From Combretum micranthum (Eukaryota > Streptophyta > Magnoliopsida > Myrtales > Combretaceae), in assembly GCA_024138025.1 (NCBI GenBank), contig JAMXBD010001580.1, positions 186,001-250,000 of the forward strand: 64,000 bases of DNA. Reading direction: 5' to 3'. Under the pieces are notes generated by a model. The model was not told the origin of the DNA and did not search any database. It was given only the letters and a program-made list of their open reading frames with translations. Position 1 is the stretch's first letter, and each line of letters begins with the position of its first letter. Made by a program: the position numbers and the translations under genes. Below are positions 34,135 to 43,767 of this stretch, piece by piece.

Positions 34135-34636
34135 GGTTCACAACTTTGAGAGAATTTGGAAATTGAAATTTCTGGAAGCAAATTGAACCTCATAAACTTC
34201 ACATAATCATAAGAAAGAACAAAAGAATTCATACATAAGGAAATAAATTTACCAGTTCCAAAATAATGATATGAATGTATGAGTGCTCATGTAATTTATA
34301 TACGGTTAATGCTCTTCATGTCTAATGTCCAACATGCTTGATTCTCATAATTCTTTTCCTTTGAAATAAATATGATCCTTCATTACTTTAGCGAGCCATA
34401 AAAATTTTACATCGGAGATTTTTGTTCACAAAATTTGGCTAGCTATATTCTAGTTCCAATTCTAAACATTTTTGCCTACTTCCAGAAAGAAAACAAAATA
34501 CAAAGAAAAAGGAAAAGAACAAAATACTAGTTATCTTGAAACCCTAAGGCAATTTGGCATCTCGCATTGCCCACTACAAAATAAGAAAAAAAAAAGACTT
34601 CACTTGGACTTCAGGGGTTAGCTATCATCTCAACCT

Positions 34637-35726
34637 TCATTCATCACTAGTATTATTAGAGGTCGAACTAGAGGGTCGTCCCCTACTGGAAGAGCCACCA
34701 TCGTCCTGACGGACAAACAGACTAAGGTACTCCCTTACATTCATCCTCCGCCTCCTAGCGGGTCGGACTAAAGGCTATTGGTCTTGCTCTTCACTTTCTT
34801 CCTTTTCTTCTATTCCTTGCTCCTCCCTCGGCTCACTTCTTCCTCTTCATTTCTTGCTTTAGGTTCCTCCACTTGGTTCTCCACTATCTCAGGTTCTCTC
34901 CTAAGTTCTTCACCCACATTTTCCAACCCCATGGGCCCGGAGCCACGGGTTCTAATATTGCCACATCAAGCACAGGTGGATATTTACCCTCCATGTAAAC
35001 GTCCCTCCATAACAGGGGATCTATTTCAGGCTCTACCCTTCCACTATTAAGAATCTCTAAAACTCGATTAAAGTCCCACATAAACTGATTAGGTTCCGGA
35101 TTCACTTCCACTTCCGCTCTATGGGTGGGGTAGGGGTCGTGGGCACTACATTTTCTTCCCAATTAGGATCCTCCTCGGGGTCCTCTACTTATTCCTCTTC
35201 CTTCACTTCCTCCTCAACCTCAATACCTACTCCATTCACAGGTGCATATTTAATTGCATACCTATATCACTAGCTGGTGGAGGTGGAATGATTACACGAG
35301 GTGGAAGAATATCTAAGTAAATCACATGCCATGTAATGTGATTCCATGCATCAGCATGTTCCAATCATGGTGATCATACAAGTTATCATGAGCATGAACA
35401 TATAAAGGACCTATAGGGATCCATACTCTAAAGTCTAGAGGGTCGGGTTTCCCTTATTCTTCAAAATAAAAGTGGCTTCTTTAGTCATGGGCACATGCCA
35501 TATTCTACCATGATTCGTTTAAGGTATAAATTGTCTCCAACTTGGTCCAATTTCTCCTCTCCATAGGGTCGTATCTCAATTGGTCAACCACAGCTGCTCA
35601 TCTAGTATATCTTAGTCCTTCTCTCCATAACCTGAACATTTCCCCTATAGTCTAGGGATTCCTTGCTAATGCGAAATCTTCACACAACTCTCTCAGTCTT
35701 AAACCTGTACTCCACCATGGTCTCAT
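34637..35726 (-). pseudogene. Extra sense ORF between primer site and gag of E3
   Basis: Not a known Gag or Pol domain. From the ATG at 35726 (MRPWWSTGLRLRELCEDFAL) one can follow about 360 codons to TGA at 34637, with several in-frame stops and one or two shifts. Recognisable coding stretches: MFRLWREGLRYTR, DQLRYDPMERRNWTKLETIY, WIPIGPLYVHAHDNLYDHHD, FMWDFNRVLEILNSGRVEPE, DPLLWRDVYMEGKYPPVLDV and a Ser-rich C-terminus (SSSRGRPSSSTSNNTSDE). Trp-, Pro- and Glu-rich with no obvious membrane segment. Stops at CGA-, CAG- and TGG-like codons fit C-to-T decay. Extra ORFs are known in Tat/Ogre elements, less so in chromoviruses. Confidence 0.6.
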
Positions 35727-35898
35727 TTGTTCTCTTTGTAAAATTCCTAGCTCGTTCCCGGTCTTACCCAAGGAGACCTAACAAGATAAGACTCCTAATT
35801 AGACTTAATAAGGAAAGATGTTTTCAACTCCATTTTAACTTATTAGTAAACTTCTAGGTGCGATTTCTTTAATTCTATTGTCTTATTTTATAACCTAA

Positions 35899-35910
35899 TC
35901 TCTGATACCA
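35899..35910 (-). other. E3 primer binding site, initiator tRNA-Met
   Basis: The minus strand reads TGGTATCAGAGA, 11 of 12 matches to the initiator-Met site, eight bases inside the LTR end at 35919. Confidence 0.8.
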
Positions 35911-36263
35911 ACTTAAATTGTCACGCCTCATAGGGTATCCTAAACGTAATAGTCCGCCACAAGCTATATAAGACTCTCAAATCACTATCTAAGCCCTTCG
36001 GGATATAGATGTAAGGCATCCCTTTACGACAATAGAATACTCAAATCAATGGAGTTAAGAAGTTTAATGTGGCATTCAGTAGCCTTAGATAATAAATCAA
36101 AACACATACATAAGATACAAAGTCTAAGGGCATTCCCCCGCAAAAGAATATTAAGGTCCATTACAATCATCTAGAGTTTTTGGTTTTTGTGGAAGTCTAA
36201 ACAAAACCGAAAATAAACTTTTAAGGGAAACGCCTAGCTCCAGTACCAGAGCTGTAGCCTGCC

Positions 36264-36680
36264 TTGGCCTAAGCCATATGAACTCGTGCTGCAACAAGTA
36301 AAAACTATAGGGGCGTAAGCTAACTAGCTTAGTGAGTGAAAACTTCCATATCGCAATTAAGACATAACATTCAAGCAAGTGAAATGCATCAAACACGTGA
36401 ATTCAACAAACATATGACCAGCCGGAAATCATATGTGGATGGACTTGCGCCCTCTATTTCGGGTTAGCAGATTAACGAATCCTGCAGTACGGTGCCTTGG
36501 CCTAAGCCATATGAACCCGTACTGCAACAAGTAAAAACTATAGGGGCATAAGCTAACTAGCTTAGTGAGTGAAAACTTCCATATCGCAATTAAGACATAA
36601 CATTCAAGCAAGTGATTATTCAAGCAAGTGAAATGCATCAAACACGTGAATTCAACAAACATATGATCAGCCGGAAATCA
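36264..36680. repeat. Tandem duplication inside E3 LTR
   Basis: The sequence from GCCTTGGCCTAAGCCATATG (about 36259) through the ATATGANCAGCCGGAAATCATA segment repeats from about 36493. Unit length is about 235 bp; the second copy has a small extra repeat (ATTCAAGCAAGTG) near 36601-36625. Confidence 0.65.
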
Positions 36681-38744
36681 TAGGTGGATAGACTTGCGCC
36701 CTCCATCCCGGATTAGTAGATTAACAAATTTTACGATACGACGCCATTTAAGCTTACGGTCAACTGAACAATAATTCGTTTTATGGATCACGATTAACCA
36801 ACATATTCGTTTTATGGATCACGAAAAACCAACAAATGCTAATGCTCCATCCCCATCGTGATATAAATGAGTTCAATTTATATTTGATGTCTAAAAATCT
36901 ATTAATCCAATTCTTTTAGGTGACCATGCAATATTCCCAGACAATCAATTCTAGCTCCTCTCTACACAAGCAATGAATTATCACCCGGCGTCGATATTCT
37001 TTAATTCCAACTTCACATAACAACAGCAGACAAATATAATTCCCAAATACTCCATCATGCATATTCATCTTTATCTTTGCTTAAGCAACTAGTGCAACTA
37101 TCACTACAATCACAAGCAATAATTGAAATCGGAAGTATTACTCACTCGGCCATGGTACGCCGGTCTCTTAGTAATAGTAGTCGGGTGGTAGGGTATCATC
37201 ATTCTCGGGATCACCCACCAAATAAGAATAACCTAATGAGAATTTCATCACTTAACTAATTCAAGCTATGCATCTAAATTAGACAAAATCGTAATTCTCG
37301 TTATTTGTGGAAGTTCTAACTTAAAACGGTCATAACTTGGTCATTTTAACTTGGAATTTCGCAAATTTTATATGGATTTCTATCTACTTTGAAAGATCTA
37401 TTTATTTCTAATATTATTTTCAAGTTTTGAAAACATTTAGGTCATAGAACAGAGGGACCAGATCTGTTCTGTAACTTTTTCCATTTTCGAAAAATTGTTT
37501 TGCACTTGATCAAAATGTTCCTAGTCGATGATTCATGTGTAGATAAAATATGAATGAATTCCTAATATGGATGACATGTAATGAGTTCAATATATGCATG
37601 ATCTAGATGATTTTTGATAATGAAACTTTAAGAACTCCTAATTCTCACAAGACTCCATCAATAGTTACTTCTTAAAAATCCACTTTTTCCAATTTCGCAT
37701 CTCCTTAGTGTTTTGGGATTTTATTCTTAGAAATTCATTGCTATCTACATAAAAATGAGTCTTCATCATTCTATACTATCCAAGACCTTTATTTTTACAC
37801 AAAAATTTACATTTTTCACCTTGCAAGTATATTTTTAAATAAGCTTTTCACAAAAATCCGAATTTTGGAAGAATTCATTTCTTGCATGTTTCCTTTGAGA
37901 AAACTTGTTTAGTGCATCAAAATTTAAAGCTTTACTATATCTATTACCTAAGGACTTCATTTAACACATAAAACATGCAATTTGAGCTTGAAAACAAAGT
38001 GTTTATATAGGCATCATCTCAAATTACGAATTCAACAAACTAAACACTAACTCAAAATTTTCTATCTTAATTCCACTATTTGTTTTATACATTACTCATG
38101 TCTAAACTCATTTCAACTTGGAAAAATCATTACTTAGTGATACCTATCACTCATACCCTTCATTTTTCATGTAAAATATGAGTTTCAAAGTGGTTTCAAG
38201 GGTTTTCAAAATAGGTTTCAAAAATCATCCGAATTTTCCCTTTGAACTTTTCTAACAAAATCTTTTCTTTTCAAGTTCCTTGTCTTATATTCCTAAAGAT
38301 CTACCATTTAACACACACACACACAGATATATATATATATATATATGCAAGACTAAGCTTTTATGATCATTGATGCATGAAAACACATAGTACTCACATG
38401 AACATGAATGTCAAGAAAAACATGAGTGTCCAAACACTAGATCTACAACTTATAGTGCATGAAAATGAGTTTAAAGACATGAAAATAAATTTTTCATGCA
38501 AGATCTCTACTTTTATATGCATGCACATAATAATACTTCAACAAAAGCTTATTAAACACAAGATCTACTCTTGTAATGGCTTGAGATTCATGTATTAATG
38601 TTTTCTCATCCCTAGCATTTGCTCATTGGGATTTCAAGATGAAAACACACAAGAATACTTTTGCCATTGCAAGATTAAGTAGTAACAAGGCTTGGAATCA
38701 TCACCTAAATGAAGATTTGAAGAATAAAAGAAGAGGAAATGAGC

Positions 38745-38791
38745 TGTGTGTGTGTGTGTGAGTGTGAGTGGGGGGGGGGGGGGGGGGGGGG
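38745..38791. repeat. (TG)n followed by G22 homopolymer
   Basis: A TG microsatellite runs into 22 consecutive G (38770-38791), then T and seven G. On the sense strand of E3 this is a C-tract in U3/leader. E6 has short C-tracts at the equivalent place (49535-49580). Confidence 0.7.
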
Positions 38792-39607
38792 TGGGGGGGT
38801 GCGCGGCTTGGTCACGACACAAAGAGGAAGGAGAGGGAGAGATTTGCTCCTTTGTAAAATTTTGAATGAGCAAAAATGAGAAGAGAGAGAATAAATGAGC
38901 TTATATATTAAAGGAATTAGGGTTTAAATGTATTAAAAAGAGTAAAAATAAAACAAATAGAGGGAATTGGGGGAGGGGTGCGCTGGCCATACAAGAGGGA
39001 AGAGAGAGGGTGAATTGAATTTGATATATTTTGTAATTTAAGTAATAAAATGTAATAAATGTAATAATTAAGTAGGAAACAAAGTTTTCTTGGAAAAGAA
39101 GATATAATGAGTGGTTGTAAGGATGTAAGAATAGGGTATGGATAGTGTGTAGTGTAGGTTGTACTTGTGAATAGTGATAAATAGTAGACAAGATATCTAC
39201 TTTACTGGTAGTAAAGAAAATACGGGAAAAAGGCTATAACTGTAATTTTTATAGCCCGAAAAATTATAAAATTTGTATTTTTGAAATCCTTATAAAATTT
39301 CGGTTCTAATAAATATGTCGGAATATATTTTTGAGTTTCTAGTCACGGGTCTCGTTTTTCCGTAATTGAGCTTGGGAAGGCTCGGAATAGAAAATTTTCC
39401 AAATTTAAAACTTTCTAAAGTTTAAAATATACTTTGAAACAATAATTCATATTAATTTATTTTATAAAACTTCTTTTGTTATGAAACCAAAGGAAAGCCG
39501 GATTTAGGGTTTCTAAGCTTCTCTCACTAAGCTTGAACTAGACGATTTAGGGTTTTGCTTTTCGATTCCCGGGTTTTACTTGACTAATAAGAATACCGAG
39601 GTTTACA

Positions 39608-40615
39608 ATGATGGTGTAGTACCATGAGGACAATCATAAACTGGATGTGGTCCTGAGCTTAACTCACAAGTAGCAACCTGATTAGTATTCAAAGAACTGG
39701 ATGCTACAAGTTTACTTACTTGTGTAGTAAACGTTGAAACTTGAGCAGTGAGCTGTTGCATGGATTTACTATCTTGAATAGATTCCACCTTTGATCTTGT
39801 TCTTCACAGCTCCAGTTGTGAGAACTAGAAGCTAATTCTTCAATTAATGCACTAGCTTCATCATATGTTTTTCCCATGAGTGATCCTCTTGATGTAGCAT
39901 CCACCAATGACCTCAAAGTCTCATCTAGACTGAGGTAGAAATTTTCAATCAAGAGATTATCCGAAAGTCTATGATGTGGGCATTTCCTAACTGCCTCTTT
40001 GAATCTTTCCCAAGCTTCATATAATGATTATCCAGGAAACTTTGTGAAGTTAGTGATCTCATTTCTTAGTTTGGCAGTTCTGGCAGGAGGGAAAAATCTC
40101 TTTAAAAATTTAGTTGTCAAATTTGCCCATGAAGTAATGGATTCAGGTGGTTGAGAGTTGAACCAAGCCAATGCTTTATCCTTTAGAGAGAAAGGAAAAA
40201 GCTGCATTCTAATGGCCTGATCTGTTATGCCATTAAGTTTGATAGTATTGCAATATTGGAGGAATTTGGCAATGTGTTCATCTAGTGTTTCATTAGGATA
40301 TCCTTCAAATTGATGTGATTCAACCATCTTAATCAATGTTGGTTTAAGCTCAAAGTTGTTGGCTTGAACTGCAGGTCTTCTCATAGTAGGACCTTGTACA
40401 ATAGGTACTGTATAATCCCGAAGTGCTTTAATAGGTACAGCTTGAATTGGATTGTTGTTTTGGTCAATGTTGCCCTCATTGTTTCTTGGTTCATTTTCTG
40501 CCATTTCTTCAGGGTGTAGTGCTTCTTGCCTTCTGTTTTCTCTTCTTTACTGATGTAGGGTTTGTTCTATTTCAGGATCGATTAGTAGAAGTTCCCTACT
40601 TCTACTCTTATGCAT
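39608..40615 (-). pseudogene. gag: E4 gag, truncated by E3
   Basis: Start ATG at 40615 (MHKSRSRELLLIDPEIEQTL), a TAA about 20 codons later, then an open stretch from 40504 with QANNFELKPTLIKMVESHQF, IRMQLFPFSLKDKALAWFNS and LTTKFLKRFFPPARTAKLRN, the Athila-like capsid. A stop near 40028 and shifts near 39960 and 39790 follow (MIENFYLSLDETLRSLVDAT, then a Ser/Thr/Gln-rich coil). There is no zinc knuckle. The sequence breaks off at the E3 junction. It parallels E1 gag throughout, with clear divergence. Confidence 0.85.
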
Positions 40616-40707
40616 GTAACCTACAAAAAGAAAAGAAAATAATCAATTCTTTGGAAAAACACCTAAACTACTAGCAAAACTAAAAGTGATCTAATATTAA
40701 TTTTGGT

Positions 40708-40724
40708 CTCCGGCAATAGCGCCA
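40708..40724 (-). other. E4 primer binding site, tRNA-Asp type
   Basis: The minus strand reads TGGCGCTATTGCCGGAG, 14 of 17 matches to the perfect site of E1. Confidence 0.75.
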
Positions 40725-41729
40725 AAAACTTGATCTAAGTAAAATGTGTATGTAATTTCAGATACTACCAACAAGTGTACTGGGTCTTGATCAAGTAATA
40801 TAAAAGTGAGTTGAGTATCGTTCCACAAGGACTAAATTAATTACTAGATTGATATTAGTTTATACTAATATTTAAGCAATCAAAATGTATCAATCAACTA
40901 ACTAATTATATCTACTATGAATGCAATGAGATTGTGAGAAGTTATATAAGATGAATGTGGGAAGGAACAAAATCCATCCTAATATTTACTAATCATGCTG
41001 AAGTTATATTATATGAATAATTAGAATTGTGGATATTTGTAAGAAATTGTCAAGATCTAAAACTATCAAGTTTTAGTAAAACATAAAATAATCTATTAGC
41101 TTCCGTTATACAAATTATCAATGGAATCTAATTTACAATCATAAATCTTCCAATTCTATAATTGTCTAATATCCTAAATTAACTTCTCCTAATTCCTAAG
41201 TGAGAAATTAAAATAAAATATTGCATGAATTACATGGAACAATTTCTAAATTAGATTAAACTTTAATGCTTTCACATTTGTTGTTCAATCTCAATTCATG
41301 AATTCCTATGAACCCTAATTCTTTTTCCAAATTATCAAAATTCTTATCAATTCAATTTCAATCAGAAATAAAATAGATAATTAGGATTCAATACAAATAT
41401 TTCATAATTCTAACAATCTTATAATAAATTCAAGAATCATTTTAGCAAAATTACGATTTCATCACTTCCCACAAAGAAAAGTTTAGCTACTCATGACAGA
41501 TAATTCAATAATCAAATAAGAATATGCAATTGATAACATTATGAACAAATAATTTAGATAAATGAATTGCATAAGAAGAGATCAGATATCACCGATTCAA
41601 ATATCGCAATCTTCAATTACACTTCTTGAAAGTTCAATTCTCTCACAAATCTCTATGAAATGCTAAAACTATTTGTATACTAAAGTGTTTTATGTGTTTT
41701 TTCTACTTGTACAACATGAGGAGGGAAAT

Positions 41730-41741
41730 CCCTTTATATAG
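41730..41741 (-). promoter_or_regulatory. TATA box of E4 LTR
   Basis: The minus strand reads CTATATAAAGGG, followed by the probable leader. The surrounding CCCTTTATATAGGG is nearly palindromic. Confidence 0.5.
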
Positions 41742-41789
41742 GGAAAATTTCGTGAGAAGCATTAATGGAAAATTTCAATTTCAACTTGT

Positions 41790-42540
41790 ACACCGGCAGT
41801 TATAGATCCTACGTCGGCAGCTTACAGACGGCGTATATTCAATTTCTTCTTTACACAGGCAGTGCACTAACAGCTTTCATCTTCGATTACAAGTGTAGGT
41901 CGCTTCTACGCCGGCGGCTTAGATATAGATCTAGCCAGCTTATATAATGAAAAATGAAATGTTCAATCTATTTATAAGGAAAGTCGTCCCAAAGCCGGCG
42001 GCGGCTTTGATGCCGGCTTAGATAATCCATCAAATTTGGTCTTTTCATTTGTCACCGAGCATGTGTTATCTGCTTGTGACTCCTGATCTTTGATCTACAC
42101 TGCCTCAATGCCGGCGGCTTAGTGTCCGGCGTAGGTTGTAACTCCTTTTGCACTGGCAACGTTTGAACTCTGAGCTGCCAGCCTTCATTCTACACTAGCC
42201 TATTCACCTTCTACGCCGGCGGCTTTCAGGCGGTGTATATTTAGTTGAGTCAAGGCTTGTAAAGCTGGCAGTGTAGGCAACGGCTTTGAGTAAGTGCATC
42301 TTGTAAGCCGTCTAAACGCTGGTGGCTTTGACTTGAGAAAAGCCGGCATTGAATTAAAATATTGTAAAAGCTAGCTTCTTCTTCTTCCTACACCGGCAGC
42401 TTTGAGCCAGTGTTTTTGTCTTCGTCATTCTACACCGCCCCAAGGCCGGCGGTGTAGTGGCAGCCTTAAGAAATATTATTCTGTTGGTGATGAAGGCTGG
42501 CCATACGTCAACGGCTTTGGCTTGAGGAAAGCCGGTGTAC
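41790..42540 (-). promoter_or_regulatory. GCCGGCGGC-type motif array in E4 U3
   Basis: Repeated short words in AT-rich surroundings: CACCGGCAG (41790), CGTCGGCAGC (41812), TACGCCGGCGGCTTAG (41907), GCCGGCGGCGGCTTTG (41993), GCCGGCGGCTTAG near 42112, TACGCCGGCGGCTTTC (42212), ACACCGGCAGCTTTG near 42392 and GGCCGGCGGTGTAG near 42443. All lie upstream of the TATA box in E4 orientation, as in E1 and E5. Confidence 0.5.
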
Positions 42541-42686
42541 CCCCTGAGTTTTTCCATTTTCATTCCAAAGTTTCTTGTTTTGATTTCTTTGTCCAAATTA
42601 GACTTGAAACATGAATTTTAATCAAAACAAGTACCCATTCTAGCTATTTTGAATGTAAAAAAGTTGTGTATAATATGATCTTATCA

Positions 42687-43767
42687 TATTGCAGTAAGGA
42701 CGAGTGAGTATATTTCCTTAATTTTTGTACTTATGTTTGTCCTTGTAGTATAGAAACATAAAAAAATAGGGAAAAATAAAATCGAAAGTGCATGTGCCTT
42801 ATAATATTGGTTGAAATTATACTAAGTATATCAATGCTTGAATTATCTATAATTAAATTGTTATTTAGTACCATATTGAAGTGTCTGCAAATTCTATAAT
42901 TGTCTTTAAGATATTTAATATCCTGGTGAAAGATGCTAATTAAAATTCATGCATAGAAAGAAGTGAGTCACTTTGCATTCATTACTATACCCTTAGTGGG
43001 ACAAGAGTACAGTAGTGAGGTACATGGGGGCCTGAAAATCTGCATTTGGTATTTTGGCGCGAAGGACCCCATATGAATTACATTCTAAAGGCGAGTAGTA
43101 GCTCAAAAGAACTACAAAAATTTATTATTTGCAAACTTTGGTCGTATAGGCCTGGAACTCCTTACCCCAAATGGAGGGTATAAATTCATTCAATATGTGA
43201 TTTCCGATTAATCATGTGTATTGCTTGCTCACATGTTTGATGCATCTCATATGCTTGCCTAATAACTTGATTGATTTACTTATATGGGTATGTTAATACA
43301 GGAATATTCTCACTAAGCTAGTTGTGCTTACTCTCCAATAGTTTGTTTTACAGGAAAATCATAATGTCAGGATTAGGATAGAAACCGAACACAGAGCGTG
43401 TCAAAGATTAATTCATGATAATTAGAAGATTAAAATGTTTGTGGATTTAACTTAGTTGAGAGAAAATACATAAAACTTGATTTATTTCTTTTGTAATCTA
43501 CTCTAATAGTGGATGAAAGATAACCTAAGTTGCTTTACCTTGTTTCAACTTTAGCAGGGTATCTGATTCTCTATGGTCCTTGTGATTTATGGAAATATCA
43601 GTATCCAAAACTATTTTATATATATATATATATATGTAACATATTGAAGAATAAGTAATTTGAATCTTACAATTTTTGACTTACAAGGCGGTCTTCATAT
43701 TATAGGTGCACACGTGATATGACGACTTTAGAGCAAACCTATTAAGTCCCTATTTAGGGTCATGACA
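42687..43767 (+). repeat. E9: chromovirus LTR fragment
   Basis: The segment resembles the end of E6: GACGAGTGAGTAT near 42701, CCAAATGGAGGGTATAAATTC near 43166, TTCTCACTAAGCTAG near 43309 and a terminal GGGTCATGACA (43767), each with a counterpart in 51360-52333. The left part is missing because E4 begins at 42686. No primer site follows the end, so it is a solo or 3' LTR. It includes a (TA)n run near 43616-43634. Confidence 0.6.

Larger units (their letters stand above)
28940..39607 (-). mobile_element. E3: chromovirus (Del/Tekay-like) with extra pre-gag ORF, decayed
   Basis: On the minus strand: 5' LTR (39607-35919, 3689 bp), initiator-Met primer site (35910-35899), a degenerate extra ORF (35726-34637), gag with three zinc knuckles, protease, RT, RNase H, integrase with chromodomain (to 29175), polypurine tract (29106-29095) and the first 155 bp of the 3' LTR (29094-28940), where E2 cuts in. 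Many in-frame stops mark it as inactive. It was inserted in E4 gag: E4 sequence starts at 39608. Confidence 0.85.
35919..39607 (-). repeat. E3 5' LTR (3689 bp)
   Basis: In plus orientation it begins TGTCACGCCTCATAGGGTAT and ends ACCGAGGTTTACA. It contains a local duplication (GGCCTAAGCCATATGAAC... at about 36264-36420 and again at 36498-36670), a (CA)n/(TA)n tract near 38320-38346, and a (TG)n plus G22 run near 38745-38791. A minus-strand TATA-like segment (TTATATATTAAAGG on the plus strand, 38899) precedes the TC-rich leader. Confidence 0.85.
39608..42686 (-). mobile_element. E4: Athila-like element, 5' end only
   Basis: The 5' LTR (42686-40731), tRNA-Asp-type primer site (40724-40708) and gag (40615 down to 39608) are present; E3's LTR starts at 39607. 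The pol genes and 3' LTR, expected beyond E3 on the left, are absent from the window. E4 itself sits in the chromovirus LTR E9. Confidence 0.75.
40731..42686 (-). repeat. E4 5' LTR (about 1956 bp)
   Basis: On the minus strand it runs from TGATAAGATCATATTATACA (42686) to ...CTTAGATCA (40731), TG...CA. U3 carries the GC-rich motif array (41790-42540); TATATAAAGGG (minus, 41740-41730) serves as TATA. The limits are set by the primer site on one side and by resumption of chromovirus LTR sequence on the other; a second copy to confirm them is missing. Confidence 0.7.

Noticed and set aside
36259..36680. Second LTR boundary or a small transposon inside E3 LTR
   Set aside because: The two copies are adjacent direct repeats of about 235 bp without terminal repeats or target duplications; local tandem duplication explains them.
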